From Apteryx mantelli (lineage: Eukaryota; Chordata; Aves; Apterygiformes; Apterygidae): a stretch of 64,000 bases of DNA. A model generated the notes under the pieces. The model worked only from the letters and a program-made list of their open reading frames with translations, was not told the DNA's origin and made no database searches. Position 1 is the first letter of the stretch. Each line of letters starts with the position of its first letter. The translations under genes were made by a program, and so were the position numbers. The DNA lies in the NCBI RefSeq assembly GCF_036417845.1, contig NC_090002.1, positions 1,674,001-1,738,000 of the forward strand, in the 5' to 3' direction. This document shows positions 61,901-64,000 of the stretch, piece after piece.

Positions 61901-64000
61901 TTCAGATAAATTACTCCTCATGAATAGTTCACTATCTCTGTCCAAAGCTGAGTGCTTTCTGAATATGCTCCTGTCTGTGAAGCTCCCGTTAGGCACACGT
62001 CCCTCTGTGTGTGCTGTTATTTTAAGTGGACCTACCAAAATCCTCTTCAATATTCCCTAGTGAGAAAGCCCTCGGCTGGAATCTGCAGAGGGAGGGAGCT
62101 GCCTGCTCCAAAAGGTAAAATTGAATTTGTGCTTAATAATTAAAACTTAAAATAACAGCTTGCCTGTGTGATCTGAACCATTAAATTATAGGGGTGAATC
62201 TAAACCTTTTTACATTGGGTTGAGTTTGCTTATGTGGAAATTTCCTGATGCATTCTCCCCTGGACTCATTTATGGTGTAAAAAAGGTGAGTGGGCATCAG
62301 TTTTATGGCACTGATTAAAAATGTTTCTCTTCCCTGCCAGACTGCTAAAGAATTTATGATTATTTTTTTACTCCACTTGGCATAAACAACTTCCTCATCA
62401 TTTGAGCTGTAACTCAGTTCTGAGACTCTTTTCAGAAAGACACTGTTGAAACTGCAGTGACTGTACAGCAACCAGCTCAAGCAAGGTCTTCAGAGCTGGG
62501 AGAAGGGGTCAGTGATACCCCCAGCATCTCTCTGGCAATCTTCTCAGGGGTCTATTCTTGGGCCCCAGCCATCAGACATGTAGTAGCCAAGCGAGTGCAA
62601 TGGAATCACCGTGCCAATTGCACCCACACTACCATAAGACTCCTCCATGATAGGGAATTAAAGCAGAGGGTCTGAAATGTTGGACTTTATTGTTCAACAC
62701 TCCAGCTCAAGCAGTAGCGATTGTACAACACAGGCAAACACCCACCTCTTAGACTGGCCCAGGAATCTCAGCACAAAGGGATGCTTTTGATAAAACAACT
62801 TTCTCATTGCTCATGTAGGCCAGCAGAAACACTGACCATGAGCTGTTCTTCCCAGATCCCAATCAAAGAGCTCTTTGTTAAATGTAAATAATTTAAAAGA
62901 CATGAGCAAAACCTTTCTAGCTATTCGCACACCCAAATCTTGCTGAAAAAATGCAGTAGGACTAATGAAATTGTAATGTACATAATTTCTCAGTAAATTT
63001 TGCACGGCTATAAATGGCCAAATAAATAATGAATGCCATGGAATAATTTATGTGAGCTCTGTTTCTTACTTTACATGTTCTAATTACCAGTATGAACATA
63101 TCCCAATGAATTATTGAAAACCACAGAATAAATAATATTAAAATTAATTTGTCACCCATAAGTACATGAGAAGCCAAGTCCAAATAAATATTTAATTCTA
63201 CTAACATGTTGCATTCTAGTAATACTTGCCCAATAAATGAAAGCAGGAGAGGAAATGTTCCTTCTGGCCAACTTGATTAGGAGCCCCATTTCCATTAGGC
63301 TTTGTTTGTGGCTTCCAGTGTTGAAATTTGGCAAATAGAGCTATAAAGATGCTTTTCATTCATTGGACCTTCTTGGCATTAGAGGGAACTACAGGAAATT
63401 AGATTCCTTTATGAAGCACAGCATATAAAACCAACATAAGTCTTAAAACATCATAAGCAATACTTCACACTCTCACAGCATCTTGCAGCTGACAATTTCA
63501 CAGTCACCTGTAGATTAATTAGTTAAACTTTACTATTTCCCTGTGGGGCTACATGTTATCATCCCACTTTTATACAGTGCGTGAAAGGTCGGGGATGTTC
63601 TGGGGCCTCTCAACACAATTGTCACACAATATGAACTGTTTTTGCAGCTGTGACCAGAGATTAGAAACAACTGAAACAAACGGCTAGTTATTAATGTAAC
63701 TGGTTGTTAGCATGCTTGATTGCTTGTTTCTCATATGAATGCAGAGCAATTGTGTGCATCTTATTAAAAAAAAAACAACCCCATACTCTACAGCTTTCTG
63801 AAAAGTGCTGCTGTGGTCTTTTGAAAAACTGCCATGGAAAAACTTGCCCAAGAAGAAACACTTGCAAACAATTAGTAGAAGCAGGAACTGAACACCTCCA
63901 TCATGAGACACCAAGTGTATTTCCTGAATGGATGGATGCAACCACTCCCCTCCATCCCAGTGGGCACACTCCAGCAAAAGTGTACAGCTTACCTATTCGT
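59000..64000. other. Intergenic, no gene seen; AT-rich right part
   Basis: No supported exon. A purine tract (AAAAGAAAAAAG type) lies at ~60100-60135. From ~62100 the sequence becomes AT-rich with many AATAAAT and TAATTA-like words. Confidence 0.45.

Overview
This is a window of bird nuclear DNA. There is no operon-like gene density. The genes have small exons with GT-AG introns. CR1 LINEs lie on the minus strand with the usual avian 3' end, and there are three complete solo LTRs with exact target-site duplications. Order or species cannot be told from sequence alone. The first ~18.7 kb is GC-rich; the rest is a lower-GC, gene-poor landscape.

Region 1 (1-18,700) is a tandem array built on the minus strand. 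Two almost identical FSIP2-like genes (sperm fibrous sheath-interacting protein 2 family) lie exactly 12,396 bp apart. Copy A (1-4,481) is cut by the window edge and copy B (12,275-16,877) is complete. I could follow copy B through seven exons with compatible splice phases to a 735-residue product, far shorter than mammalian FSIP2. Reading base by base I found only four differences over ~4.9 kb, then an abrupt drop in identity. Decayed FSIP2-like fragments sit at ~10.6-11.5 kb and ~17.45-18.6 kb. Between copy A and the relic lies a possible small unrecognised gene (5,953-8,366, minus). It has a Kozak-perfect start exon, three tandemly duplicated 78-bp exons and a basic terminal exon, all phase 0.

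Region 2 (18,700-36,000) holds an unrecognised pair of plus-strand exon-like segments (18,869 and 20,056), a solo LTR at 25,294-25,670 (minus, 6-bp TSD) and a second at 28,507-29,098 (plus, 5-bp TSD). Two perilipin-3-like gene pieces follow, arranged head to head. A minus-strand piece carries amino-terminal PAT-domain exons (30,126-31,702). A plus-strand piece carries the middle and carboxy-terminal exons (32,576-35,597) with stop codon and poly(A) signals. Neither is complete in the window.

Region 3 (36,000-64,000) has no gene I can support. It contains a MIR-like SINE fragment, a third solo LTR (43,761-44,534, minus, 5-bp TSD), CR1 copies at 48,645 and 57,851 (the latter retaining reverse transcriptase sequence), homopolymer tracts, and an AT-rich stretch near the right end that could be conserved non-coding sequence.

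Functionally the two gene families are unrelated: FSIP2 is a sperm-tail structural protein, and perilipins coat lipid droplets. The organising theme is gene duplication followed by homogenisation (FSIP2-like) or rearrangement and decay (relics, perilipin pair).
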